Shown here piece after piece: positions 52,001 through 60,166 of a stretch of DNA of 64,000 nucleotides. Both the position numbers and the translations under genes were made by a program. The notes under the pieces are model-generated. The model was not told the origin of the DNA, did no database searches, and saw nothing but the letters and a program-made list of their open reading frames with translations. This stretch comes from Paratractidigestivibacter sp003150175. Lineage in GTDB: Bacteria; Actinomycetota; Coriobacteriia; Coriobacteriales; Atopobiaceae. The stretch is from NCBI RefSeq assembly GCF_964283195.1, contig NZ_CAXYLH010000008.1. One strand, written 5' to 3'. Within the stretch, counting starts at the first letter, position 1. Each line of letters begins with the position of its first letter.

Positions 52001-53236
52001 CTACAGGCAGCTCTCGTAGATCTTGCGGCAGTCGTCCATCGTGAGGCGCTGGGCCTCGCCGATCTCGGGGCCCTTGTTCTGCTCGAGCGTCTGCAGGAGC
52101 GCGGGGATGTCCGCCGCGGTGACGCCGAGCTCGGAGAGCCGGCGCGGCATCCCGAGGTCGCAGAAGAACGCCTGGATCTCGTCGATGGTCACGAGGACGG
52201 CGTCCTCGACGGCCTCCTCCGGCGTGGCGTCGATGCAGTCCTCGACGACGTCGACGGGCTCGATGTCGAAGACGAGCTTGCCGAAGGTGAGCCAGCGCTC
52301 GGGGTTCGAGCGCCAGACGTAGCGCATCCACGCGGGCATGATGACCGCGAGGCCCGCGCCGTGCGTGATGCTCGGGTCGTGGGCGGACAGCTCGTGCTCG
52401 AGCGCGTGGCTCTCCCAGCCGCCGGCGCGGCCGTTCGGCTTCGCGTTGCGCCCGAGCCCGCACAGGTCGTTGTGCGCCTGCGTGCCTGCCCACATGATGC
52501 TCGCGCGGGCGTCGTAGTCCTCGGGGTTCTCGATCGCGGCGGGCGCGCACTCCATCAGGCTGCGGATGAGCCCGCACGCGATCTCGTCCGTCACGGGGAC
52601 GGGGCCCGTCGAGCCGAAGAAGCGCTCCATGATGTGCGCGCACATGTCGGTCACGCCGGCGGCCGTCTGGTAGGCGGGGAGGGTGAAGGTGAGCTCGGGG
52701 TCCATGACGGCGAGCTCGGGACGGTGCGACTCGCTGGAGAGGCCGCGCTTCAGGCTGAGCTCGTCGTTGGAGATCACGCAGCTCGCGGAGGCCTCCGAGC
52801 CCGCCGCAGGGATGGTGAGGACGCAGGCGACCGGGAGCTTATGGTCCTCGTCGACCGCGGCCTTCTTCATAAAGAGGTCCCAGACGTCGCCCTCGTAGGG
52901 GACGCCGACGGCTATGGCCTTGGCGGTGTCGATGACCGAGCCGCCGCCGACGGCGAGGACCACGTCCGCCTCGTCGGCGCGGGCGGCCGCGACGCCGTCA
53001 CGCACGAGGCCGACCTCGGGGTTCGGGCGCACGCCGCCGAGCTGGGCGTGGCGGACGCCGGCACGGTCGAGCGAGGTGAGGACGCGATCGAGCGCGCCGG
53101 TGCGGACGACGGAGCCCTTGCCGTAGACGACGAGCGCGCAGGTGTGGCCGAGGGCGGCGAGCTCGTCTCCGACCTCGTCGACGGTGCCGCGGCCGAACAC
53201 GAACTTGGTGGGCACGTGATAGGTGAAATCGTTCAT
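52001..53236 (-). CDS. iron-containing alcohol dehydrogenase
   Basis: A 411-residue group III alcohol dehydrogenase. It has an N-terminal YHVPTKFVFGRGTVDEVG, the cofactor site in LAVGGGSVIDTAKAIAVG, and PAAGSEASASCVISN. The metal ligands lie in GVTDMCAHIMERF, HALEHELSAHDP and the intact ITHGAG. It is typical of NAD(P)H-dependent butanol or propanediol dehydrogenases that dispose of reducing power during fermentation. ATG 53236 is chosen because GAAAGGA lies upstream; the longer frame to 53374 adds an unlikely Arg/Pro-rich leader. Confidence 0.9.
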   Translation of the reverse strand: MNDFTYHVPTKFVFGRGTVDEVGDELAALGHTCALVVYGKGSVVRTGALDRVLTSLDRAGVRHAQLGGVRPNPEVGLVRDGVAAARADEADVVLAVGGGSVIDTAKAIAVGVPYEGDVWDLFMKKAAVDEDHKLPVACVLTIPAAGSEASASCVISNDELSLKRGLSSESHRPELAVMDPELTFTLPAYQTAAGVTDMCAHIMERFFGSTGPVPVTDEIACGLIRSLMECAPAAIENPEDYDARASIMWAGTQAHNDLCGLGRNAKPNGRAGGWESHALEHELSAHDPSITHGAGLAVIMPAWMRYVWRSNPERWLTFGKLVFDIEPVDVVEDCIDATPEEAVEDAVLVTIDEIQAFFCDLGMPRRLSELGVTAADIPALLQTLEQNKGPEIGEAQRLTMDDCRKIYESCL

Positions 53237-53704
53237 GGGGGTCCTTTCGCGGGGGTGTTTGGTTACCCGCGATTGTACCTCCGCAAGCTTCCGCCCCGCG
53301 CTTGGGGCCTGGGCGGGCGAGGGCGCGCCTCTGTGAGTCCTCCACCTGCCTATTTCCTTCAAGTTCAGACACACATGTCGGCGAACGAGCGGTAATTCTC
53401 GCCAAGCGGCCTATTTTTTGTTTCTAGCGTGTTAGAGAAAGTTTCTTTTGGACGTCCGGTGAAGTTGCCGGGTCCACTATGTCAGTCGTCCATAGGAGGC
53501 GCAAAGGCGCCATGGAGACGGGATTTCGATCAAACATGTTCACCGCAGAGCTATCCATTATCGCGATCGTAATTTAGCGCGGGTTGGTTAGGAGCCGACC
53601 CGAAAGATAATGGGCGGCTTTGCAATAAGCGATGTGTGGGGCCGCTTGGTATACGCCAGGCGGCCTTTTTGATTCGAGATCCCAAACAGGAAGGAAAGTA
53701 AGGA
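53237..53704 (+). promoter_or_regulatory. structured leader region of cstA
   Basis: The 468 bases before cstA contain no supported gene. On the plus strand they can form several hairpins: CTATG with CATAG near 53476-53495, GGCGC with GCGCC near 53497-53511, and GGGTTGG with CCGACCC at 53581-53601. These end with the intrinsic terminator at 53640. A terminator here can only act on a transcript begun inside this leader, because the upstream gene runs the other way. It suggests attenuation, a riboswitch or a small RNA. The sequence does not match a riboswitch class I recognise. Confidence 0.5.
53640..53670 (+). terminator. intrinsic terminator in the cstA leader
   Basis: A 10-bp stem, GGCCGCTTGG with CCAGGCGGCC (one G-U wobble), has a 6-base loop and is followed by TTTTT. 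It ends 34 bases before the cstA start codon and upstream of its Shine-Dalgarno (AGGAAGGAAAG). Confidence 0.82.
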
Positions 53705-55558
53705 ATGAACGGAATCGTACTGATGCTCGTCGCCGCGGCCGTGCTGGTCTGCGGCTACCTGTTCTACGGCAGGTGGCTCGCCAACAAGTGGGGCGTCGAC
53801 GCTGAGGCCCTCACCCCGGCGCGCCGCATGGAGGATGGCAAGAACTTCACGCCTGCCTCCGCGTTCACCGTCTTCTCTCACCAGTTCTCGTCCATCTGCG
53901 GCGCCGGCCCTGTGACGGGCACCATCGTGGCCATGGCCTTCGGTTGGGTCCCCGTCGTGCTGTGGGTCCTCGTCGGCGGCATCTTCTTCGGTGCCGTGCA
54001 CGACTTCGGCGCCCTCTACGCCTCGATGAAGAACAACGGCAAGTCCCTGGCCCAGCTCATCGAGAAGTACATCGGCAAGACCGGCCGTCGTCTGTTCCTG
54101 CTCTTCTCCTGGCTGTTCTGCATCATCGTCATCGCCGCCTTCACCTCGATGGTCTGCGGCACCTTCAAGTTCACCGCCGCCGCTGACGGCTCCGTCGACG
54201 TCGCCAAGTCCTACGCCGCTGGCTGCGCCGGCACCATCTCGATTCTGTTCACTTTCGTTGCCATCGCCTTCGGCTGGGCCCAGCGCAAGTTCAACCTCTC
54301 CGGCGCCGCCGAGTTCGGCGTGGCTGTGGTTTCCATCGTCGTGATGTTCGCCGTGGGCATGCAGTTCCCGCTCTACCTCAACCTCAACCAGTGGATCGCC
54401 GTCGTCATGGTGTACCTGGTCTTCGCCGGCGCCATGCCGATCCAGACCCTGAAGCAGCCGCGCGACTACCTCACCACCATCATGATGGTCGTCATGATCG
54501 TCTGCGCCGTCCTCGGCATCTTCGTCCTGGGCTTCCAGGGCAAGGCCACCATCACCGCCCCGGCCTTCACCGGCTTCTCCACCAAGAGCGGCATGATGTT
54601 CCCGGTGCTCTTCGTCTCCGTCGCCTGCGGCGCCCTGTCCGGCTTCCACTCCCTGGTGTCCTCCGGCACCTCCTCTAAGCAGGTCTCTGACGAGCGCGAC
54701 GCCGTCAAGGTCGGCTACGGCGCGATGGTTCTCGAGTCCTTCGTCGGCATCCTTGCCATCATCATCGCCGGCATCATGTTCTCCGACATGAACACCGCCG
54801 GCACCGGCGCCCTGAACGTCGTCGACGCCACCGGCAAGGCCGTTGCCAGCACCCCGTTCCAGATCTTCGCCGCCGGCATCGCCCGCGGTATGCAGTCCTT
54901 CGGCATCGACGGCACCGTCGCCACCGTCTTCATGACCATGAACGTCTCGGCCCTGGCCCTGACCTCGCTCGACGCCGTTGCCCGCATCGCCCGCACTTCT
55001 TTCTCCGAGTTCTTCGCCTCCTCCAACGACGCCCTGGCCATCGAGTCCAAGGCCGGCGCCATGAAGGTCCTCGGCAACCCCTGGTTCGCCACCGTCGTCA
55101 CCCTGATCCCGGGCCTCGCCCTCACCTTTGGCGGTTATCTGGCCATCTGGCCGCTCTTCGGCGCCTCCAACCAGCTCCTCGGCGGCATGACCATGATCAC
55201 CCTCGCCGTGTTCTGCAAGTGCACCGGCCGCAAGGGCGCCATGCTCTACGTGCCCGTCGCCTTCCTGCTCGTGTGCACCTTCACCTCGCTCGTGCAGTCC
55301 ATCTTCGGCTGCGTGAACGCACTGGCCGCCGGCACCGCCGTGTCCGTGTTCAACTCCGTCCTGCAGCTCGTCTTCGCCGTGCTGCTCGTGGTCCTCGGCG
55401 TCATCGTCGCCGTCAACTGCCTGAAGGAGTTCTTCGGCGCCAAGGCGGGCTCCATGCCCGACGAGGAGCCCGAGTGGACTGAGCTCGGCCGCAAGAACTG
55501 CGCCGCCGCTGCCGACGCCAAGGTCGCCGGTGCCACCAACACCCCGGCTGCCGAGTAA
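53705..55558 (+). CDS. cstA: CstA family carbon-starvation / pyruvate or peptide transporter
   Basis: A 617-residue membrane protein with about 15 hydrophobic segments. The N-terminal ASAFTVFSHQFSSICGAGPV and TGTIVAMAFGWVPVVLW are the conserved CstA signature; GAVHDFGALYASMKNNGKS follows. It takes up pyruvate or peptides at the membrane when carbon is scarce. The length is close to the shorter Gram-positive members. Codon use is extremely GC-biased, as expected of a highly expressed gene. It has AGGAAGGAAAG before ATG 53705 and strong terminators on both sides. No two-component regulator is nearby. Confidence 0.93.
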   Translation: MNGIVLMLVAAAVLVCGYLFYGRWLANKWGVDAEALTPARRMEDGKNFTPASAFTVFSHQFSSICGAGPVTGTIVAMAFGWVPVVLWVLVGGIFFGAVHDFGALYASMKNNGKSLAQLIEKYIGKTGRRLFLLFSWLFCIIVIAAFTSMVCGTFKFTAAADGSVDVAKSYAAGCAGTISILFTFVAIAFGWAQRKFNLSGAAEFGVAVVSIVVMFAVGMQFPLYLNLNQWIAVVMVYLVFAGAMPIQTLKQPRDYLTTIMMVVMIVCAVLGIFVLGFQGKATITAPAFTGFSTKSGMMFPVLFVSVACGALSGFHSLVSSGTSSKQVSDERDAVKVGYGAMVLESFVGILAIIIAGIMFSDMNTAGTGALNVVDATGKAVASTPFQIFAAGIARGMQSFGIDGTVATVFMTMNVSALALTSLDAVARIARTSFSEFFASSNDALAIESKAGAMKVLGNPWFATVVTLIPGLALTFGGYLAIWPLFGASNQLLGGMTMITLAVFCKCTGRKGAMLYVPVAFLLVCTFTSLVQSIFGCVNALAAGTAVSVFNSVLQLVFAVLLVVLGVIVAVNCLKEFFGAKAGSMPDEEPEWTELGRKNCAAAADAKVAGATNTPAAE

Positions 55559-55628
55559 ACAGCAGCCTCGGGTCGTGTGGCCCAGTTCCAAGGCTCACCT
55601 GCGTGACTCATAGCTTTGCGTAAAGCAG

Positions 55629-55666
55629 GCGCCCTGTGCCAAGCGACTCGGCACAGGGCGCTTTTG
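55629..55666 (+). terminator. Rho-independent terminator after cstA
   Basis: A 12-bp perfect stem, GCGCCCTGTGCC with GGCACAGGGCGC, has a 9-base loop and is followed by TTTTGTGTG. It lies 70 bases after the cstA stop. Confidence 0.88.
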
Positions 55667-55689
55667 TGTGTGGGGAGGTAGGAATGCTG

Positions 55690-56040
55690 GGCTCTGTGCG
55701 CAGGAATCTTGGGGGCATCGGTAGTGCTGCACGTTGATCTCCGGGCGCCGGTAACGCTGCACGGGAATCCGGGGGCGTCGGTAACGCTGCACCATATTCC
55801 TGGAGCGTCGGTACCGACGGTCGACCATTCCGACGCGGATTCTACCGACGCTCCCGGATTCTGGTGAGAAACGCCACTTTTGCCCCTTCTTCGCACGGGT
55901 TTCAAGGAGTGTCAGTACCGACGGTCGGGGATTCTGGTGCGTTTGTTACCGACGGTCGGGGATTCCCGCGTGACATTACCGACGGTCGGGGATTCCGGCG
56001 CAGCCGTTACCGACGGTCTCAACTTTCGGCCCAGCGTCTC
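55690..56040. repeat. composite array of short repeats with mirrored halves (copy 2)
   Basis: Most of the 608-base gap between cstA and the first cupin holds units of about 30-35 bases. Left units read GGCGTCGGTAACGCTGCAC. The centre has GCGTCGGTACCGACGGTCGA (near 55807) and a segment CTGGTGAGAAACGCCA. Right units read TTACCGACGGTCGGGGATTC, three times or more. The palindrome and the flanking GGTGAGAA and GTTTCAAGG pieces match the array at 34570-35035. No gene is supported. The remaining 120 bases hold the promoter region of the cupin gene. Confidence 0.78.
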
Positions 56041-56166
56041 TGGTCGTTGGCGCAACAAAGCCTCAAAGGCCATCCGCTCCCATTGCCTCTGATGCTGTTT
56101 GCGCACATTCGGGTAGAGTAGGGAGGAATTGCAGGTCAAGTTACAGGCCATAGAAAGGACCCAACC

Positions 56167-56505
56167 ATGTCCGAGCTCATAAAGAACGTCTTGAAGGAAT
56201 CCGTCTTTACCCTCGCCGACCTCGTCCAGGTCGAGGAGGGGCGCGTGAACAGCCTCACCCTCTCGCAGACCCCCGCGACCAAGGTCACGCTCTTCGCCAT
56301 CGATGCGGACGAGGGCATGAGCAGCCATGCCGCCGGCGGAGACGCCATGGTCAACGTGCTGGAGGGCACGGGCGAGATCACCATCAACGGCGTCGCGCAC
56401 GAGGTCGGCGCGGGGCAGTCCATCGTGATTCCTGCGGGCGCGCCTCATTCGGTGCGCGGCGTCACCGCCTTCAAGATGCTGCTCGTCGTCGTTTTCGCGT
56501 CGTAG
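56167..56505 (+). CDS. cupin domain protein
   Basis: A 112-residue single-domain cupin. The first cupin motif is represented by SSHAAGGDAMVNVLEGTGEITING, with one His where the usual motif has two. The second motif, VGAGQSIVIPAGAPHSVRG, keeps its conserved Pro, Gly and His. Such proteins are small metal-binding sensors or isomerases; the function is unknown. GAAAGGACC lies upstream of the ATG. It forms a likely two-gene operon with the second cupin 21 bases downstream. Confidence 0.87.
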   Translation: MSELIKNVLKESVFTLADLVQVEEGRVNSLTLSQTPATKVTLFAIDADEGMSSHAAGGDAMVNVLEGTGEITINGVAHEVGAGQSIVIPAGAPHSVRGVTAFKMLLVVVFAS

Positions 56506-56526
56506 ACGGGAGGGGGAGAGAAACCC

Positions 56527-56844
56527 ATGCCGTTCCGTAACCTTCCGACCGATGCCGCCGCGCCGCTCTCCTCGCTCGTCGAGGTGCGGCCCGGACAGGT
56601 TTCGAGCCGCTCGCTCACGCGCATCGGCGATGCGCTCGCCGGTACGCTTCTGGCCTTCGACGAGGGCGAGTCCGTGAGCGAAGAGACCTACGCGGGCGAC
56701 ACCCTGTACTACCTCGTCGAGGGCGAGGCCGACGTCAACGGCGTGCGGATGGCTGCTGGCGACGTGCTCATGGTCCCCGCCGGCACCCTGCACGCGGTCG
56801 AGCCGGTCTGTGCCTGCAAGGTGCTGCAGCTCACGCTTTTCTAG
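56527..56844 (+). CDS. cupin domain protein
   Basis: A 105-residue cupin related to the one upstream (ETYAGDTLYYLVEGEADVNG, then MAAGDVLMVPAGTLHAVEPV). The first motif lacks the His pair and has Glu and Thr instead, so metal binding may be weakened; the second-motif His is kept. GGGAGGGGGAG lies upstream. The pair may form a heteromer. Function unknown. Confidence 0.85.
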   Translation: MPFRNLPTDAAAPLSSLVEVRPGQVSSRSLTRIGDALAGTLLAFDEGESVSEETYAGDTLYYLVEGEADVNGVRMAAGDVLMVPAGTLHAVEPVCACKVLQLTLF

Positions 56845-57017
56845 GGGATTGGACTTAATGGATCGTTATCCGGGGCTCGTCGGGATCGGCGGGCCCCGGA
56901 ATTTCTTTTCTGAGGTATGGCATAAGCCATGCTCCCGTCGTTACCGCAATTTTTTGGTTTGGCATAAACCGAAATACCGTTGTTCCCGATTTAGGGTTCA
57001 GGAACAAGAAGTTCGAG

Positions 57018-57205
57018 CCTGTGTCACCCGTCATCTGGGGTTTGTTGCAGGAGATGAGCCCATGTCCCCCGGTCGTTTGGGGACGCGGCAACCCCAGATG
57101 ACCGGGGGACATAGGCTTCTTGCTGTTTGCGACCCCCAGATGACGGGTGACATAGGCTCGTCATGGCCGTCGAACCCCAGATGACCGGGGGACATGGGCT
57201 CGATG
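57018..57205. repeat. CCCCAGATGACCGGGGGACAT repeat array
   Basis: Five copies of a roughly 26-base unit occur in 190 bases. Two are inverted (57021-57040 and 57057-57082) and three are direct (57092-57117, 57133-57158 and 57175-57200). Each direct copy ends in ACATAGGCT or ACATGGGCT. The preceding 170 bases of the gap (56845-57017) hold no gene; they include a pair of GGCATAAGCC- and GGCATAAACC-like palindromic bits. Confidence 0.75.
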
Positions 57206-57244
57206 CACGAATTGAGCCCACTCGGCCGGCCGCAGCACCTATCA

Positions 57245-58210
57245 TTACTGGCTGTGCGACCAGGTGGTCTCCGGCGCCAGCTTGAACGCGATCGTGTACT
57301 GGTTGATCAACGGGTCCACGTGGCAGAAGAACACGCGCCCGTCGAGCGGCGCCGTGAGCATCTCCTTCACGTGGGCGTCGCCTGTGTCGAGCACCTGCCC
57401 GAGCGTCTGACCTGCGCGGACGCGCTCGCCGGGCTCGACGTCGCGCAGGAAGAACCCGCCCGCGCGCTCGCACCGGACGTCCACGAGCGACGCCTCGTCG
57501 AGGTGCGTCGACCTGAAGCCGCCGGGCAGCGAGAAGCGCACCACCCCGCGGTCATCGAGGAACCGCAGGATACAGTCCTCGACCTCGTCCGCGTTGCGGG
57601 TCGAGAGCGACCCCATGTCGCGCACGAAGACGCTGAACGCGTGCGTGTCCCATACCTGCCAGTTGTAGTTGAGCGTCGTCGTATCGAAGCTCGAGGGCTT
57701 CTTTGCGACGACATAAGGGAAGCCGAACGCCTCGGCGAGCTGGAGAGACTGCAGGCTGATGGGCCCGGCGTCCGTCACTCGGACGTGCGGCTGGAAGTCC
57801 CCGGGTAGATAGAAGCTGCAGAGCTGGATACCGTAGTCGTAGCCCTGGACGGCGCGAAAGAGCCCGTCGGCTATGCGCTGGGTCGTCTCGCCGAGGTCGT
57901 AGCCCGGAAACATCCGGTTGATGTCGGTGTTGTCCACGGGCCAGAAGCGCTTTGCGATGTTCATCGAGAACGCGTTGACGGACGGCACAACGAGGACGCG
58001 ACGGCCGGGGTCCATAGCGCCCTTCTGCTCGAGCTCGGACAGGCGCCTCACGAGGTCGGCGCACACGTAGGTCTGCTCGACCTCGTTGCCGCGCATGGAG
58101 CCGACGACGGCGACGCACTTGGGCGCGTCCGCGCGGCCGAACTCGTAGCCCCAGATGGTCAGCGGCTCTCGGTAGGGGGTGTCGAGGGTGTAGAGGTTGA
58201 TCTTTCTCAT
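57245..58210 (-). CDS. catalytically degenerate succinylglutamate desuccinylase/aspartoacylase-like protein
   Basis: A 321-residue M14-type fold related over its length to the next gene upstream. The zinc-site GxHGxE appears as SMRGNE, so the His is Arg40 while Glu43 remains. The second His site (DIH in active enzymes) reads IQLCS, with Leu130 at the His position. The region of the catalytic VETG reads SVFVRDMG, so the Glu is also lost. It keeps the fold signatures VDNTDINRMFPG and the C-terminal beta-barrel. It probably does not hydrolyse amides and may be a regulatory or binding partner of the active paralogue, which it overlaps by 4 bases. Confidence 0.85.
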   Translation of the reverse strand: MRKINLYTLDTPYREPLTIWGYEFGRADAPKCVAVVGSMRGNEVEQTYVCADLVRRLSELEQKGAMDPGRRVLVVPSVNAFSMNIAKRFWPVDNTDINRMFPGYDLGETTQRIADGLFRAVQGYDYGIQLCSFYLPGDFQPHVRVTDAGPISLQSLQLAEAFGFPYVVAKKPSSFDTTTLNYNWQVWDTHAFSVFVRDMGSLSTRNADEVEDCILRFLDDRGVVRFSLPGGFRSTHLDEASLVDVRCERAGGFFLRDVEPGERVRAGQTLGQVLDTGDAHVKEMLTAPLDGRVFFCHVDPLINQYTIAFKLAPETTWSHSQ

Positions 58211-59172
58211 GATTCGACGTCCTTCAGGATGCGGCCGAGGAGCGACCCGGGGTACACGACGGGGTATTCGCGCAGGGTGAAGAGAAGCCCAGAGGCGGGC
58301 GCGACGACGCGCTCGGCGACGCGCCCGGTCAAGGTATCTGCCACGATGCCGATGAGCTGGCCCTTCTTTACTTTGCTGCCGTGCGGGGCCTCGGGGAGGA
58401 AGACCCCTCCGGCGGAGGCGTTGAGGTAGGCGACCTCGCCGTCATGGGACACGATGGGCGCGAGCGCCGCGCGGAAGCCGCCGTCCCAGGCGCCGAGGTG
58501 AGCCGCGAGGCGGAGGATCCCTTGGGTGAGGCACTCGCCGTAGCCGCGCGTGACGCGCATCCCGACGCCTGTCTCGACAACGAGCGCGCGGGTGCCCGTG
58601 GTGTTGAACGCGTATGCGAGGGTCGACTGCAGGACGGTCGCAGAGGCGTGGACCCAGACGAAGTCCACGTTGAGCAGGGACGCGAGGGGCAGGAGCTCGT
58701 CGGCGGAGAGCTCGTTGATGCGGACCTGGGGCATCTCGCGCAGGAAGATGTTCGATGCGTGGATGTCGACGGCGACGTCCGCGCCGGAGATGTCGTCGAA
58801 GACCGCCGCGGCGAGGGTCTCGGTGAGGTCGCCGTCGCGCTTGCCGGGGAAGGTGCGGTTGAGGTCGACGTCGAACATGGGGACGCCGCGCTCGATCGAG
58901 TTGATGCCGAGCGGGTTGATCGCGGGGTAGATGTCCACGGTGCCGTAGAGCTTGTCCAGTTGGGACTCGAGTGCCTCTGCGAGCTTGAAGGCGACGTATT
59001 GGCCCTCGAGCTCGTCCCCGTGCACGCCGGTGACGACCGCGATGCGGGGCTTGTGACCGGCAGCTGCCGCCTCGCCGCCGAAGGGCGCGGGGGCCGTGCC
59101 CTCGATGCGGTGCTTCTGGATGATCAGGTTCTCGCCCACGGGCAGCTCTGCCCGGAATACCGTCTGGATCAC
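58207..59172 (-). CDS. succinylglutamate desuccinylase/aspartoacylase family metallohydrolase
   Basis: A 321-residue enzyme with the full zinc site: His51 and Glu54 in TGVHGDELEG, His138 in AVDIHAS, and Glu200 in LVVETGVG. VDLNRTFPGKRDGD is the substrate-binding block, and the C-terminal part is a beta domain with EYPVVYPGSLLG. Members cut N-acyl or carboxy-terminal amino acids. It is the canonical member of a tandem pair; its stop overlaps the start of the degenerate copy (ATGA), so the two proteins are made together. It follows the transglutaminase-like gene by 82 bases and may share its operon. Confidence 0.88.
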   Translation of the reverse strand: MIQTVFRAELPVGENLIIQKHRIEGTAPAPFGGEAAAAGHKPRIAVVTGVHGDELEGQYVAFKLAEALESQLDKLYGTVDIYPAINPLGINSIERGVPMFDVDLNRTFPGKRDGDLTETLAAAVFDDISGADVAVDIHASNIFLREMPQVRINELSADELLPLASLLNVDFVWVHASATVLQSTLAYAFNTTGTRALVVETGVGMRVTRGYGECLTQGILRLAAHLGAWDGGFRAALAPIVSHDGEVAYLNASAGGVFLPEAPHGSKVKKGQLIGIVADTLTGRVAERVVAPASGLLFTLREYPVVYPGSLLGRILKDVES

Positions 59173-59254
59173 GCGCTCCCCTTTCTTCGCAACGTCTACC
59201 TGCGATTATGCGTCACGTGTTGTTAAGCCCCCTTAACCGACGCGTTACCATCCG

Positions 59255-60157
59255 TCACTGGGTGACATTCATCGGCTGATGGGTGGCACCGAATGATGTC
59301 TGTCCCAGAAAGCTGCACGCAATGACTGTCATCCAGTGAGGGTCGCCGTTAACGGGTGTGGGCCACCAGGTGAGAGAGGCGTCGTCGGTCACGCGGACGC
59401 TGACGGACATGCTCTGGCGCGCGCCGCCGACGAAGACGCCGCGCTCGATGGGGCAGTCGGCGAAGTCGCGCCCGTGCGAGAGCGCGATGTAGCCGCAGTC
59501 GACCTCGCGGCGGTTCGTCGGGTCGAGGCCCCGCCAGCAGCACTCGTCGTGGACCTCCACCCATGCGTGGGTCTCTCCTTCGCCGACGAGAAACCCGTTC
59601 ACGTAGCGCGCGGGCACGCCGGCGCAGCGGCACGCCGCGATGAGCACGTGGGCGAAGTCCTGGCAGACGCCGCGCCCGCCGGCGAGCGCGTCCTCGCCGC
59701 AGGTCCGCACGTCCGTCGCTCCCTTCTCGTACGCGAGCGCCCCGGCGACGGCGTCGCTCGGGCGCCGGGCCTTCTGGAGCGCCGGCAGGTTCGCGCTCAC
59801 CCGCAGCACGTCGCCCACGAACTCACGCACCCGCGGCCCTGCCGACGCGAGCTCGCTCGGCCGAAGGTAGATAGGGTGCGCCGGCTCCGGGCTCACGTTC
59901 GCGGAGTCGACCATGACCATGCCGGACGAGACGAACGAGAAGCTCGAGTGCGGCTCCTCGAGCCTTCCCACCTGCAGGTTGTTGCCGAATCCGTCGACCT
60001 GTGCGGCGAGCGAGGCCGGTGGCTCCACGATGATCTGCGCGTCCATGACGGTCTGCGCGCCGGTGTTCGGCGGCATGCAGCGGAGCACGAAGTCGTGGTC
60101 GCGCACCGGCTCGCTGAACTCGAGGCGTGTCTCGAAGAAATAATTGAGGATCTTCAT
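59255..60157 (-). CDS. transglutaminase-like protein with repeat-derived C-terminus
   Basis: A 300-residue protein of the bacterial transglutaminase-like family with an N-terminal beta domain. The catalytic triad is intact: Cys in GGRGVCQDFAHVLI, His in GETHAWVEVH and Asp in RGLDPTNRR. It follows the ATP-grasp and alpha-E genes, the known neighbourhood for this family. The last 27 residues (TVIACSF and so on) are encoded by a copy of the GTGACAGTCATTG repeat, so the natural end of the protein is near residue 273. It probably acts as an amidase or peptidase on an ATP-grasp product. Confidence 0.88.
   Translation of the reverse strand: MKILNYFFETRLEFSEPVRDHDFVLRCMPPNTGAQTVMDAQIIVEPPASLAAQVDGFGNNLQVGRLEEPHSSFSFVSSGMVMVDSANVSPEPAHPIYLRPSELASAGPRVREFVGDVLRVSANLPALQKARRPSDAVAGALAYEKGATDVRTCGEDALAGGRGVCQDFAHVLIAACRCAGVPARYVNGFLVGEGETHAWVEVHDECCWRGLDPTNRREVDCGYIALSHGRDFADCPIERGVFVGGARQSMSVSVRVTDDASLTWWPTPVNGDPHWMTVIACSFLGQTSFGATHQPMNVTQ
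59259..59345. repeat. GTGACAGTCATTG family repeat, locus C
   Basis: One forward copy, GGGTGACATTCATCGGCTGA, and one inverted copy, GCACGCAATGACTGTCATCC, flank the GGTGGCACC and AGAAAGC pieces seen in the other loci. It lies inside the 3' end of the transglutaminase-like gene, supplies that gene's stop codon, and extends its frame by about 27 codons. Confidence 0.85.
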
Positions 60158-60166
60158 GAGCCGCCC

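Noticed and set aside
53450..53560. tRNA gene or known riboswitch in the cstA leader
   Set aside because: The hairpins do not form a cloverleaf, there is no TTCGA-type T arm in register, and no riboswitch consensus could be recognised.
53588..55591. 667-codon minus-strand frame antisense to cstA
   Set aside because: The translation is a Gly/His/Glu/Asp-rich shadow produced by GC-rich codons; the plus-strand CstA protein is unmistakable.
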